Positions 10,820 through 19,319 are shown, counted from the first letter of the stretch. The stretch is DNA of 64,000 nt from an uncultured Propionibacteriaceae bacterium (GCA_937926975.1 CALBCJ010000011.1:199917-263916); one strand, 5' to 3'. Numbers and translations are program-made. Notes: a model not told the origin generated them from the sequence alone.

Positions 10820-11747
10820 GCCCCACGACCTGGTCACCGCCACCGAGCTGCCAGGCGACGCCGGCGACGAGCCGGTCCGCTCGCTGTGGTCGGACGCCTG
10901 GCGCGAGATGCGTCGCCGCCCGGTCTTCTGGACCGCTTCGCTGCTGATCGTGCTGGTGGTTGCGATGGCCGCCGTCCCGGGCCTGTTCACCTCCCGCGAC
11001 CCGGGCTACTGCCTGCTCACCGAGGCCCGGCAGACCCCGTCGGCGGCGCACCTGTTCGGGACCGACATCCAAGGCTGCGACGTGTACGCCCGGACCATCT
11101 ACGGCGCCCGCTCATCGGTCCTGGTCGGGCTGCTGACGGTCACCCTGACCACCCTTGTCGGCGGCTTCATCGGGACCGTCTCCGCCTACTACGGCGGCTG
11201 GCTGGACGCGCTGCTGTCACGGCTGGGAGAGATCTTCTTCGCCATCCCGACCCTGCTTGGCGGGATCGTCATCCTCTACTCGCTGAAGAAGCCGGGCGTC
11301 ACCCCGCCGTACCTGGTGGTGGTGCTGCAGGTGGTGATGGCGATCGCGGTCCTGGGCTGGCCCAGCGTGGCCCGGATCATGCGCGGCAGCGTGCTGCAGG
11401 TGAAGCCGCAGGAGTACGTGCTGGCCGCCAAGGCCCTGGGCGCCTCCCCGTGGCGGGTGATCACCTCCCACATCCTGCCCAACTCGATCGCCGCGGTGAC
11501 GGTGGTCGCGACCATCAACCTGGGCCTGTACATCGCGGTCGAGGCGACCTTGTCGTTCCTCGGGATCGGGCTGCAGGCTCCGGTGATCTCGTGGGGGATC
11601 GCGATCTCGGAGGCGTCCGGCCTGGGCTACATCCTGCAGGCGCCCCACATGCTCCTGTTCCCGTCCCTGTTCCTGTCGCTCACGGTGCTCGCCTTCATCC
11701 TGCTCGGCGAGGTGGTCCGTGACGCGCTCGACCCGAAGCTGCGGTGA
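10812..11747 (+). CDS. ABC transporter permease, DppC-like
   Basis: The second pore subunit, 311 residues. A soluble N-terminal ~45 residues precede the first helix, as usual for DppC/OppC. The HLFGTDIQGCDVYARTIYGAR motif marks the OppC family N-terminal region, and the EAA loop is VLAAKALGASPWRVITSHILPN. The ending GEVVRDALDPKLR is typical. Overlaps both neighbours, consistent with a tightly coupled operon. Confidence 0.95.
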   Translation: MTEPHDLVTATELPGDAGDEPVRSLWSDAWREMRRRPVFWTASLLIVLVVAMAAVPGLFTSRDPGYCLLTEARQTPSAAHLFGTDIQGCDVYARTIYGARSSVLVGLLTVTLTTLVGGFIGTVSAYYGGWLDALLSRLGEIFFAIPTLLGGIVILYSLKKPGVTPPYLVVVLQVVMAIAVLGWPSVARIMRGSVLQVKPQEYVLAAKALGASPWRVITSHILPNSIAAVTVVATINLGLYIAVEATLSFLGIGLQAPVISWGIAISEASGLGYILQAPHMLLFPSLFLSLTVLAFILLGEVVRDALDPKLR

Positions 11748-12784
11748 GGCCGATGCCACGTTCCGAGAGCACCCTGGACCAGACCCGCTGGGAGCCGGTC
11801 GACGGCCGGCTGCTGGACGTCGAGGACCTGTACGTCGAGTTCCGGACCCGTGACGGGGTGGCGAAGGCGATCAACGGGGTCTCGTTCAGCCTCGACGAGG
11901 GGGAGACTCTGGCGATCCTGGGCGAGTCCGGGTCCGGCAAGTCGGTCACCGCGCAGGCGGTGATGGGGATCCTGGACACTCCGCCGGCCTTCATCCCGTC
12001 GGGCTCGGTGCGCTACTGCGGCACCGAGCTGCTGACGATGCCGGAGAAGCAGCGCCAGCAGGTCCGCGGCGCCCAGATCTCGATGATCTTCCAGGACGCC
12101 CTGTCGGCGCTGAACCCGGTGTTCCGGGTCGGCTGGCAGATCGCCGAGATGTTCCGTACCCACCGGGGCCTGAGCACGACCGACGCCCGCGAGCGGGCGA
12201 TCGAGCTGATGGAGCGGGTCAAGATCCCGGCCGCCAGGCAGCGTTTCGACGCCTACCCGCACCAGTTCTCGGGCGGGATGCGGCAGCGGGTCATGATTGC
12301 GATGGCGATCGCGCTGGACCCGGCGGTGCTGATCGCCGACGAGCCCACGACGGCCCTCGACGTCACCGTCCAGGCCCAGATCATGCAGCTGCTGAAGGAC
12401 CTGCAGGGCGAGCGGAGGATGGGCCTGATCCTGATCACCCACGACCTGGGGGTGGTGGCCGATGTCGCCGACCGGATCGCGGTGATGTACGCCGGCAAGC
12501 TGGTCGAGACCGCCGACGTGTACGACCTGTACGCCCGCCCGGCCCACCCGTACACGAAGGGCCTGCTGGACTCGATCCCGCGGCTGGACCAGAAGGGCGA
12601 TCGCCTGTCCGCGATCGGTGGGCTGCCGCCGAACCTGGCCCGGATCCCCGCCGGCTGCCCGTTCCACCCGCGCTGCCGGTACGTACGCGACGTCTGCCGG
12701 GCCGGTGAGGCGCCGGCCCTGGTGGAGGTCCGGCCAGGCCGGTTCTCGACCTGCCACGTCACCGAGGAGGTGCTCGGTGAGTGA
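11744..12784 (+). CDS. ABC transporter ATP-binding protein, DppD-like
   Basis: Cytoplasmic ATPase, 346 residues. Walker A is GESGSGKSVTAQ, the Q-loop region is IFQDALSALNP, the signature is FSGGMRQRV and Walker B is VLIADEPTTALD. The C-terminal oligopeptide-transporter domain holds GGLPPNLARIPAGCPFHPRCRYVRDVC, whose cysteines are typical of an iron-sulphur or metal site in this family. The start could be GTG 11744 (overlapping the previous stop) or ATG 11753; neither has a clear ribosome binding site. Works with the next gene as a hetero-pair of ATPases. Confidence 0.94.
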   Translation: MRPMPRSESTLDQTRWEPVDGRLLDVEDLYVEFRTRDGVAKAINGVSFSLDEGETLAILGESGSGKSVTAQAVMGILDTPPAFIPSGSVRYCGTELLTMPEKQRQQVRGAQISMIFQDALSALNPVFRVGWQIAEMFRTHRGLSTTDARERAIELMERVKIPAARQRFDAYPHQFSGGMRQRVMIAMAIALDPAVLIADEPTTALDVTVQAQIMQLLKDLQGERRMGLILITHDLGVVADVADRIAVMYAGKLVETADVYDLYARPAHPYTKGLLDSIPRLDQKGDRLSAIGGLPPNLARIPAGCPFHPRCRYVRDVCRAGEAPALVEVRPGRFSTCHVTEEVLGE

Positions 12785-13790
12785 GGTGGTCCTCTCAGCC
12801 GAGAGCCTGGTCAAGCACTACCCGGTCCGCGGCGGTGTGCTGCGCCGCGCCGTGGGCCAGGTCCGGGCCGTGGACGGGGTCTCGTTCGAGCTGCACAAGG
12901 GCGAGACCCTGGGCGTGGTGGGAGAGTCCGGCTGCGGCAAGTCGACCCTGGGGCGGCTGCTGATGCGGCTGGAGGAGCCCACCAGCGGCCGGCTGCTGTT
13001 CGACGGGGTCGACATGTACACCCAGCGCGGCGCGGCGATGCGGCGGCTGCGGCGTGACATCCAGATCGTCTTCCAGGACCCGTACACGTCGCTGAACCCG
13101 CGCAAGACCGTCGGCGACATCGTGGGGGAGCCGTTCGAGATCCACCCCGACGCGGTGCCGAAGGGTGGCCGGCGGCGCCGGGTGCAGGAGCTGCTGGAGC
13201 AGGTGGGTCTGAACCCGGAGCACATCAACCGCTACCCGCACCAGTTCTCCGGCGGCCAGCGGCAGCGGATCGGGATCGCCCGCGGGATCGCGCTGCGGCC
13301 CAAGGTGCTGATCTGTGACGAGCCGGTGTCGGCGCTGGACGTGTCGGTGCAGGCACAGGTGGTGAACCTGCTGGAGGACCTGCAGACCGAGCTGAGCCTC
13401 GCGTACGTGTTCATTGCCCACGACCTGGCGGTGGTCCGGCAGATCTCGGACCGGGTGGCGGTGATGTACCTGGGCAAGATCGTCGAGATCGGCGACGAGA
13501 CCCAGATCTACACCCGCCCGACCCACCCGTACACCCAGGCGCTGCTGTCGGCGGTCCCGGTCCCCGACCCGACCACCCGCCACCAGCGCGACCAGATCAT
13601 GCTCACCGGTGACGTCCCGAGCCCGGCCAACCCGCCGTCGGGCTGCCGCTTCCACACCCGCTGCTGGAAGGCCCGCCCGGAGTGCGCCCAGACCGAGCCG
13701 CAGCTGGTCGACCACCCCGACGGGGTCGGCAAGCACCTGGCCGCCTGCCATGTTGCCGAGCCGCGGAACGTGGTCAGCGCCGACGCCTGA
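12777..13790 (+). CDS. ABC transporter ATP-binding protein, DppF-like
   Basis: The second ATPase, 337 residues, starting at GTG 12777 behind GAGGAGGTG and overlapping the previous gene by 8 bp. Walker A is GESGCGKSTLGR, the Q-loop is IVFQDPYTSLNPRKTV, the signature is FSGGQRQRIGIARGIA and Walker B is VLICDEPVSALDVSVQ. The C-terminal extension contains GCRFHTRCWKARPEC. This is the last gene of the importer operon; the accessory island begins right after it. Confidence 0.95.
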   Translation: MSEVVLSAESLVKHYPVRGGVLRRAVGQVRAVDGVSFELHKGETLGVVGESGCGKSTLGRLLMRLEEPTSGRLLFDGVDMYTQRGAAMRRLRRDIQIVFQDPYTSLNPRKTVGDIVGEPFEIHPDAVPKGGRRRRVQELLEQVGLNPEHINRYPHQFSGGQRQRIGIARGIALRPKVLICDEPVSALDVSVQAQVVNLLEDLQTELSLAYVFIAHDLAVVRQISDRVAVMYLGKIVEIGDETQIYTRPTHPYTQALLSAVPVPDPTTRHQRDQIMLTGDVPSPANPPSGCRFHTRCWKARPECAQTEPQLVDHPDGVGKHLAACHVAEPRNVVSADA

Positions 13791-13824
13791 GGGCTGCCGA
13801 CCCCGGCTGAGGGCACACGCCTTC

Positions 13825-13853
13825 TTGCGTGGGCAGTGGGTCAGCGCTATACT
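13825..13853 (+). promoter_or_regulatory. Sigma-70 type promoter of the NYN gene
   Basis: TTGCGT (13825-13830) and TATACT (13848-13853) are separated by 17 nt, close to the vegetative consensus and more complete than other promoters in this window. The ~54-nt leader contains CCGCC and GGCGG arms that could pair, just before GGGAGGTC. Confidence 0.65.
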
Positions 13854-13913
13854 GACGGAATTCCGCCCCGTCGTCCTCTCTGGATTGGCGGGGTATTTTC
13901 GTGGGAGGTCGGC

Positions 13914-14504
13914 GTGGACCGGGTGATCGTCTATCTCGACTATCAGAACGCGCACGGTTGGGCACAACGCCAGTTCTTCGGAGTGGGAGCGGATGCCGCT
14001 AGCACCCACGTGGACCCTCTTCGTCTCGGCGAGCTCTTGGTATCCAGGCGGCAGCGCCCGAGTGTTCTTCAAGAAGTCCGCGTCTACCGTGGTCGTCCGA
14101 ACCCTAGTCGTCAGGAGGGTGCGACCAGGGCCAATGATCGGCAGACCGCTGCGTGGCAACGGTCTGAGCGGGTCACCGTGATACGAAGAAACCTCCAGTA
14201 CCCGCCTACCTGGCCTCACTCGCCCGCCACCGAAAAGGGCATTGATGTTGCCCTGGCTGTGGATGTCGTTGCACTAGCGATCCAGGGGCGCTGCGATGCA
14301 GCGATCGTCTTCTCGTCTGACAAGGACTTGTTGCCGGCTGTCGAGACCGTGGCCCACCTGCCGGGAGCGCATGTCGAGGTCGCTGCCTGGTGCGGTGCTC
14401 CCCGGCTCCACATCGGTCATCAGAAGCTCCCCTGGTGCCACTTCCTCAGCGAGTCCGACTACGAAGCAGTCCGCGACCCGCGCGACTACTCTGCGCGGGA
14501 GTAG
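13914..14504 (+). CDS. NYN domain-containing protein (putative RNase)
   Basis: A protein of about 196 residues from GTG 13914, behind GGGAGGT. The PIN-like NYN fold is suggested by spaced acidic motifs: YLDYQN near the start, EKGIDVALAVDVV in the middle and FSSDKDLLPAVE later. These acidic residues bind metal in NYN/PIN nucleases, so RNA cleavage is possible, though the substrate is unknown. The gene uses codons such as TAT, TTG, TCT and AGA that are rare in its neighbours and has visibly lower G+C. It has its own strong promoter and lies next to a decayed transposase, so horizontal acquisition is likely. No antitoxin-like partner gene is visible. Confidence 0.75.
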   Translation: MDRVIVYLDYQNAHGWAQRQFFGVGADAASTHVDPLRLGELLVSRRQRPSVLQEVRVYRGRPNPSRQEGATRANDRQTAAWQRSERVTVIRRNLQYPPTWPHSPATEKGIDVALAVDVVALAIQGRCDAAIVFSSDKDLLPAVETVAHLPGAHVEVAAWCGAPRLHIGHQKLPWCHFLSESDYEAVRDPRDYSARE

Positions 14505-14519
14505 CGGACTACGTAGTGG

Positions 14520-14920
14520 CTCGCGCTTGAAGCTGTTGGGGGTTGACTTCGTGAGGACCTGCTCGGCGGTCTTGGTCTAGACGAATGGGGTGGGAGCGTT
14601 TGCTCCAGCCGTTGGGGAAAGTGCGGGTCTTGGCGTTCAGATCACGGACTGGGGCGAAGGTGTCGCGTCGGATGGCCTGGCAGTCGATGATGGAGAATCA
14701 GACCTCGGCGAGGTTGAGCCAGGAGCCGCTGGTCGGGGTGAAGTGGACGTGGTCCGAGGTGCTGGTCGAGCCAGTGGCGGACCTCGACTGTCTTGTGGGT
14801 GGCGTAGCTGTCCATGACGAGGTGGAGGTTCTGGTCGGGGGTAGGTGCGGGCGACCTGCCCCAGGGTCCGATCGAGGGCCTGGATCACGGACTTCTCATC
14901 AACGCATGTGAACGACACGC
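14520..14920 (-). pseudogene. Remnant of an IS630-family transposase
   Basis: Read on the minus strand, pieces in different frames match the DDE catalytic half of IS630-type transposases. They are CVDEKSVIQALDRT, then NLHLVMDSYATHKTVEVRHWL, then HVHFTPTSGSWLNLAEV, then TKTAEQVLTK. The N-terminal half is missing, the part between ALDRT and NLHLVMD is deleted, and at least two frameshifts separate the blocks. Two conserved tryptophans have become stops: TGA at 14698-14700 (expected EVWF) and TAG at 14577-14579 (expected FVWTKT). No terminal inverted repeats were found. The gap 14505-15023 holds nothing else except the promoter of the next gene. Confidence 0.85.
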
Positions 14921-14983
14921 CACGAGAAATGAGGTGCTGGCGGACGTCTCGCGGACGGGCTCGCGCGGCGACACCCCGTGGGG

Positions 14984-14989
14984 TAGACT
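14984..14989 (+). promoter_or_regulatory. -10 box of the VanW/peptidoglycan-binding gene
   Basis: TAGACT 34 nt upstream of GTG 15024. The leader contains AGAGG near 15011 as a weak ribosome binding site. Confidence 0.45.
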
Positions 14990-15023
14990 AACCCGGATTG
15001 CCCGCCGCCGAGAGGTTCTACGC

Positions 15024-16847
15024 GTGACTGTGCCCCGAGACGACGACGCCACTGTGGTTCATCCCCAACCACCCGAGACGACAGCAGTGATGCCAGCCGC
15101 TCCGGAAGACCTTCCACCGGCCCCCAGCCCCGCTCCCGAGCCCGAGCCGCAGCCGAAGCGGCGGGCCGCCTGGCCGTACCTGCTGGGGCTGGTGCTCGTG
15201 GTCGCCGGCGGCGGGTACGTCGCCGGGTACCTGATGGCCGGAGACACCGTCCCGTCGCGGGCCACCGTGGCCGGAGTGACGATCGGGGGCCAGACCCGCG
15301 AGCAGGCGGTGGCAACTCTGCAGACCCAGCTGGAGCAGAAGGCCTCCGCGCCGGTCCAGGTCCACGCTGGCGGCAAGACCGCCACCATCGACCCTGCCCA
15401 GGCCGGCCTGGCGGTCGACTACGCCGCCACCGTCGAGGCCAGCGGGGTAGGGCGCAGCTGGTCACCGGTCCACATCTGGCGGGTCCTGACCAGCGGTGGC
15501 CCGGTGAGCCCGGTCCTGGACGTCGACCAGCCGAAGCTGGCCGCGGCGGTGGCGGCGGCCGCCGCTGAGCTGGAGACCCAGCCAGCGAACGCCTCCATCA
15601 GCCTGAACGGCACCCAGCCCACCGTGACCCCGGCGGTCACCGGGACCCGGGTCGACCAGGCCGCAGTCGCGAAGGCGGTCAGCGCCGCGTACCCGACCAG
15701 CAGCGAGGTCACCGCGGCCACGGACACCTCCGAGCCCGAGGTGACCAGCGAGGAGGCCCAGGCCGTAGCCGACGGCTGGCTGCGGACGGCCCTGTCCGGC
15801 CCGATCACCCTGGACACCGACAAGGGCAGCTTCGCCGTCGCCCCCGAGGCGGTCGCGTCTGCGCTCAGCTTCCCGGTCAAGGACGGCACCTTGTCGCCGC
15901 AGGTGGACTACCCGAAGCTCTTCACGTCCACCACCGCGGCCATGAAGGCCCTGCAGCTCGGGGACCCGGTGGACGCGAAGTTCAGCTTCGGCTCTGACGG
16001 CAAGCCCACCATCACCCCGTCGAAGGACGGGCTCGCGATCACCGTCGAGAAGTTCGCCGAGGCGGTGGCCCCGCTGCTCAGCAAGCCGGCCGGGGAGAAG
16101 AAGGGGCCGGTCGAGGTGACCCTGAAGAAGGCGGCACTCACCACCGAGCAGGCCCAGGCGCTCGGAGTGAAGGAAGTCATCGGCGAGTTCACCACCAGCT
16201 GGCCGCACGCCGACTACCGCAACAAGAACATCGGCCGGGCAGCGGCCGGGGTCAACGGCACACTGCTGAAGCCGGGGGAGACCTTCAGCCTGAACAAGAT
16301 CCTGGGCCCCCGGACGGCGGCCAACGGCTATGTCGACGGGTACGTGATCCAGGGCGGGGCCCTGGTCAAGGAGTCCGGCGGCGGGATCTCGCAGAGCGCC
16401 ACCACGATCTACAACGCCATGTTCTTCGCCGGGCTGAAGGACATCGAGCACCACCCGCACATGTTCTACATCGACCGCTACCCGGCCGGGCGGGAGGCGA
16501 CCGTCTACTACGGCAGCCTCGACCTGCGGTTCCAGAACGACACCCAGTACGGGGTTCTGGTGCAGGCCTTCATCAGCCCCTCCTCGTCGGGCACGACCGG
16601 CTCGGTGACCGTACGGATGTGGTCGACCAAGACCTACGACGAGGTCCGCTCCAGCGACCTGGTCCGCTCGAACTACACCTCGCCGACCACCCGGACCTCG
16701 AGCTCGCCCACGTGCGAGCCGCAGGGCTCGAACACCGGCTTCGACGTGAACTACTCGCGGATCTTCGTCAAGGGTGGCCAGACGGTCCGGGAGGAGAAGT
16801 TCTTCTGGCGGTACGCGCCGCAGGACCGGATCGTCTGCAAGCGCTGA
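15024..16847 (+). CDS. Membrane-anchored VanW / peptidoglycan-binding domain protein
   Basis: A 607-residue envelope protein. The first ~50 residues are cytoplasmic and rich in Pro/Glu, followed by one membrane helix (YLLGLVLVVAGGGYVAGYLMA). The exterior part begins with repeated YoaR/PGBD4-type modules (VPSRATVAGVTIGGQTREQAVATL marks the first). It ends in a VanW domain (LKPGETFSLNKILGPRT, then GGGISQSATTIYNA). This architecture is widespread in Gram-positive bacteria and is thought to bind the cell wall, but no enzyme activity is known. GTG 15024 was preferred because the frame upstream runs through the transposase remnant. The C-terminus continues ~100 residues past the VanW domain with a Ser/Thr-rich stretch and two cysteines. 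Confidence 0.88.
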   Translation: MTVPRDDDATVVHPQPPETTAVMPAAPEDLPPAPSPAPEPEPQPKRRAAWPYLLGLVLVVAGGGYVAGYLMAGDTVPSRATVAGVTIGGQTREQAVATLQTQLEQKASAPVQVHAGGKTATIDPAQAGLAVDYAATVEASGVGRSWSPVHIWRVLTSGGPVSPVLDVDQPKLAAAVAAAAAELETQPANASISLNGTQPTVTPAVTGTRVDQAAVAKAVSAAYPTSSEVTAATDTSEPEVTSEEAQAVADGWLRTALSGPITLDTDKGSFAVAPEAVASALSFPVKDGTLSPQVDYPKLFTSTTAAMKALQLGDPVDAKFSFGSDGKPTITPSKDGLAITVEKFAEAVAPLLSKPAGEKKGPVEVTLKKAALTTEQAQALGVKEVIGEFTTSWPHADYRNKNIGRAAAGVNGTLLKPGETFSLNKILGPRTAANGYVDGYVIQGGALVKESGGGISQSATTIYNAMFFAGLKDIEHHPHMFYIDRYPAGREATVYYGSLDLRFQNDTQYGVLVQAFISPSSSGTTGSVTVRMWSTKTYDEVRSSDLVRSNYTSPTTRTSSSPTCEPQGSNTGFDVNYSRIFVKGGQTVREEKFFWRYAPQDRIVCKR

Positions 16848-16874
16848 GACCTCCCGCCCGCCTGGGACTCGTCG

Positions 16875-16891
16875 GGCTAAGATCCTTAGCC
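16875..16891 (+). promoter_or_regulatory. Palindrome overlapping the fdxA -10 box
   Basis: GGCTAAG-ATC-CTTAGCC has perfect 7-bp arms and contains TAAGAT (16878-16883), a good -10 hexamer about 52 nt before fdxA. It could be an operator or simply a symmetric promoter. Confidence 0.5.
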
Positions 16892-16934
16892 GGACGCTCA
16901 AGCGCCCACCTGGACCTTTCGTAGAGGAGTCGAA

Positions 16935-17255
16935 GTGACCTACGTCATCGCGTTGCCGTGCGTCGATGTGAAGGACCGGGCCTGCGTTGACGAGTGTCCT
17001 GTCGACTGCATCTACGAGGGCAACCGGATGCTCTACATCCACCCTGAGGAGTGCGTCGACTGCGGCGCCTGCGAGCCGGTCTGCCCGGTCGAGGCGATCT
17101 ACTACGAGGACGACCTGCCGGCCGAGCAGTCGGAGTACCTCGACATCAACGCCGCCTTCTTCGACAAGCTCGGCACCCCGGGTGGGGCGGCCAAGCTCGG
17201 CGTCATCGACGACGACCACCCGACGGTGGCCGCGCTCCCGCCCCAGGCCGGCTGA
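16935..17255 (+). CDS. fdxA: Ferredoxin, 7Fe type (FdxA/FdxC-like)
   Basis: A 106-residue low-potential electron carrier. The first cysteine group is spread over PCVDVKDRACVDECPVDCI and the second is ECVDCGACEPVCPVEAI, as in the mycobacterial ferredoxin holding one [3Fe-4S] and one [4Fe-4S] cluster. The C-terminal FFDKLGTPGGAAKLG tail is also typical of actinobacterial members. GTG 16935 follows a GAGGAG ribosome binding site. It lies 2 bp upstream of dapC, a pairing conserved across actinobacteria although no biochemical link is known. Confidence 0.95.
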   Translation: MTYVIALPCVDVKDRACVDECPVDCIYEGNRMLYIHPEECVDCGACEPVCPVEAIYYEDDLPAEQSEYLDINAAFFDKLGTPGGAAKLGVIDDDHPTVAALPPQAG

Positions 17256-17257
17256 CC

Positions 17258-18373
17258 GTGACCGGCGGCTTCGCCCGCCCGCTCGGACTGCCGGACTTCC
17301 CCTGGGACACGATTGCTGGCGCGGCGGCCCGGGCCCGGGCACATCCCGACGGGGTGTGCGACCTGTCTGTGGGGACCCCGGTCGACCCGGCACCACCAGC
17401 GGGGCAGCAGGCGCTGGCGGAGGCGGCTGACGCGCACGGGTACCCCACCACGGCCGGCACCCCGCAGCTGCGCGACGCGATCCGCGGCTACCTGGCCGGC
17501 CGGTGGCAGGCGGTCGAGCTGCCTGATGCCGGGGTGCTGCCGGTGATCGGGACCAAGGAGCTCGTGGCCTGGCTGCCGACCCTGCTCGGGCTGGGCGCCG
17601 CCGACACGGTCGTGATCCCGGCTACGGCCTACCCGACGTACCTGGTCGGAGCGCAGGTGGCCGGCTGCCGGGTGGTGAGGGCCGACAGCCCCGACCAGGT
17701 CGCCGACGAGACGCCGGCCCTGGTCTGGACGAACTCGCCGTCAAACCCGACCGGGCGGGTGCTGAGCCTCGCCGAGACCCGGGCCTGGGTCGACTACGCC
17801 CGGCAGCGGGGAGCACTGCTCGCGGCCGATGAGTGCTACGGCGAGTTCGGGTACGAGGCGGAGCCGGTCTCGGTGCTCGACCCACGGGTCAACGACGCCG
17901 ACCCGACCGGTCTGCTCGGCTGCTACTCGCTGTCGAAACGGTCGAGCCTGGCCGGGTACCGGGCCGGTTTCGTGGCCGGTGACCCGGGCGTGGTCAGTGA
18001 CCTGCTCGGGGTCCGCAAGCACCTCGGGATGATGGTCCCCACCCCGGTCCAGGCCGCGATGACGGTGCTGCTGGGCGACCAGGACCACGTCACGCAGCAG
18101 CGGCAGCGGTACGCGGCCCGGCGGGACCGCCTCCGCCGGGCGCTGGAGGGCTGCGGCTTTCAGGTGGACCACTCCCAGGCCGGGCTGTACCTGTGGGCGA
18201 CCCGGGGGGAGCCGGGCCGCGACACCGTGGAGTGGCTGGCCGACCTGGGGATCCTGGCCGCGCCAGGCGACTTCTACGGAGAGGCCGGCGCTCAGCACGT
18301 ACGGATCGCGCTGACCGCCACCGACGAGCGGGTCGCTGCCGCGGCTGACCGGCTGCTCGCCGCGGCGCACTGA
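17258..18373 (+). CDS. dapC: Succinyldiaminopimelate transaminase
   Basis: A PLP-dependent class I/II aminotransferase of 371 residues. It converts N-succinyl-2-amino-6-ketopimelate to N-succinyl-LL-diaminopimelate in the lysine/peptidoglycan pathway. Motifs are the N-terminal PLGLPDFPWDTI, the GTKELVAWLP phosphate-binding region, NSPSNPTGR, and the PLP lysine in YSLSKRSSLAGYRAGF. It starts at GTG 17258 directly after fdxA. dapD and dapE follow within 3 kb on both strands, supporting DapC over a generic aminotransferase. Confidence 0.93.
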   Translation: MTGGFARPLGLPDFPWDTIAGAAARARAHPDGVCDLSVGTPVDPAPPAGQQALAEAADAHGYPTTAGTPQLRDAIRGYLAGRWQAVELPDAGVLPVIGTKELVAWLPTLLGLGAADTVVIPATAYPTYLVGAQVAGCRVVRADSPDQVADETPALVWTNSPSNPTGRVLSLAETRAWVDYARQRGALLAADECYGEFGYEAEPVSVLDPRVNDADPTGLLGCYSLSKRSSLAGYRAGFVAGDPGVVSDLLGVRKHLGMMVPTPVQAAMTVLLGDQDHVTQQRQRYAARRDRLRRALEGCGFQVDHSQAGLYLWATRGEPGRDTVEWLADLGILAAPGDFYGEAGAQHVRIALTATDERVAAAADRLLAAAH

Positions 18374-18442
18374 GAGCCCTGACCGGGGGCTGGGGTGCGC
18401 GGGAGGAGCCGGAGCCCGAGGGCGCCCGTCACCGCCGGCAGG

Positions 18443-19318
18443 TCAGCCGGCGAAAAGAACCACCACATGACTGGTATCAGTGGCCGGGGTGGCGGCGGCC
18501 CACTGCGGCAGCGTTGAGCCGGAGGCCCGCCAGGTCCTCCCGGCAGTCTGGACACTGACGACCCCGTGCCCCTGTGACCAGGCCTGCGAGGCGGCCGCCA
18601 CCGACCACAGCGCTTGCGGGCTGGCTACCGCGACCTCGGCCCGGACCGGCGGGTCCGCGGCTACCGCGACCTGGGCCGTGCCGCCGTACGTCTTGCGCAG
18701 CAGGGTCTGGTAGGCCTCCGGCGACGCCGGCTTCGGGTCCCGGGCCAGGCAGGTGAACCCCGCCTCGGTCTCTCCGCTCAGGGCGCTGGCCAGGATCTTC
18801 GCCCGCTCCACGTGCTTGCGATAGCCGTCCGGCACGCCGGAGCGCTGGACCGCCTGGGCCACGTCGTTGATGTCGCCGTTCTGCCAGTTCTTCACCTTGA
18901 CCAGGGCGTCGTAGAACTTGCCGGTCGAGTAGTGCGGGTCCATGATCTGCTCCACCGAGCCCCAGCCCTGGGACGGGCGCTGCTGGAACAGCCCGACTGA
19001 GTCCCGGTCGCCGTAGTCGATGTTGCGCAGGTCGGACTCCTGCAGCGCGGTCGCCAGCGCGATCGAGGCGGCCCGGGCCGGAAGCCCACGCTGGACGGAG
19101 ACCCCGGCGATGATCGCGGCGTTGTGGGCCTGCTCTGGGTTCAGCTCGGCGCTCTGCCCGTTCACTGTGGCCACGCAGCGCTGGTACGGAAGGACCGGGG
19201 CCGGGACCGGTCGCCCGCGGTACCAGCGCAGCACTACCCAGGCCCCGACGCCCAGGACCACCAGGCACACCACCAGCCCGACCAGGGTGTACGCGACGCC
19301 GCCTCGTCTGCCGGCCAT
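18443..19318 (-). CDS. Membrane-anchored lysozyme-like protein of unknown function
   Basis: A 291-residue protein with one N-terminal membrane helix (TLVGLVVCLVVLGVGAWVVL) and an exterior domain. The block ALATALQESDLRNIDYGDRDS and then VGLFQQRPSQGWG resembles the catalytic-Glu and GLFQ regions of lysozyme/transglycosylase folds. The C-terminal ~90 residues are Ala/Val-rich and may form a separate domain. Homologues in actinobacteria are often just called hypothetical. It is 1 bp downstream of dapD and probably in the same transcript, which fits a role in peptidoglycan metabolism. The enzyme activity is inference only. Confidence 0.7.
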   Translation of the reverse strand: MAGRRGGVAYTLVGLVVCLVVLGVGAWVVLRWYRGRPVPAPVLPYQRCVATVNGQSAELNPEQAHNAAIIAGVSVQRGLPARAASIALATALQESDLRNIDYGDRDSVGLFQQRPSQGWGSVEQIMDPHYSTGKFYDALVKVKNWQNGDINDVAQAVQRSGVPDGYRKHVERAKILASALSGETEAGFTCLARDPKPASPEAYQTLLRKTYGGTAQVAVAADPPVRAEVAVASPQALWSVAAASQAWSQGHGVVSVQTAGRTWRASGSTLPQWAAATPATDTSHVVVLFAG

Positions 19319-19319
19319 G

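Noticed and set aside
14585..14911. Short plus-strand open frames in the island after the NYN gene
   Set aside because: They are the complement of the IS630 transposase blocks and look like no protein.
15462..17396. 644-codon minus-strand open frame opposite the VanW/peptidoglycan-binding gene and fdxA
   Set aside because: Antisense composition, no start signal, and it crosses two well-supported genes.
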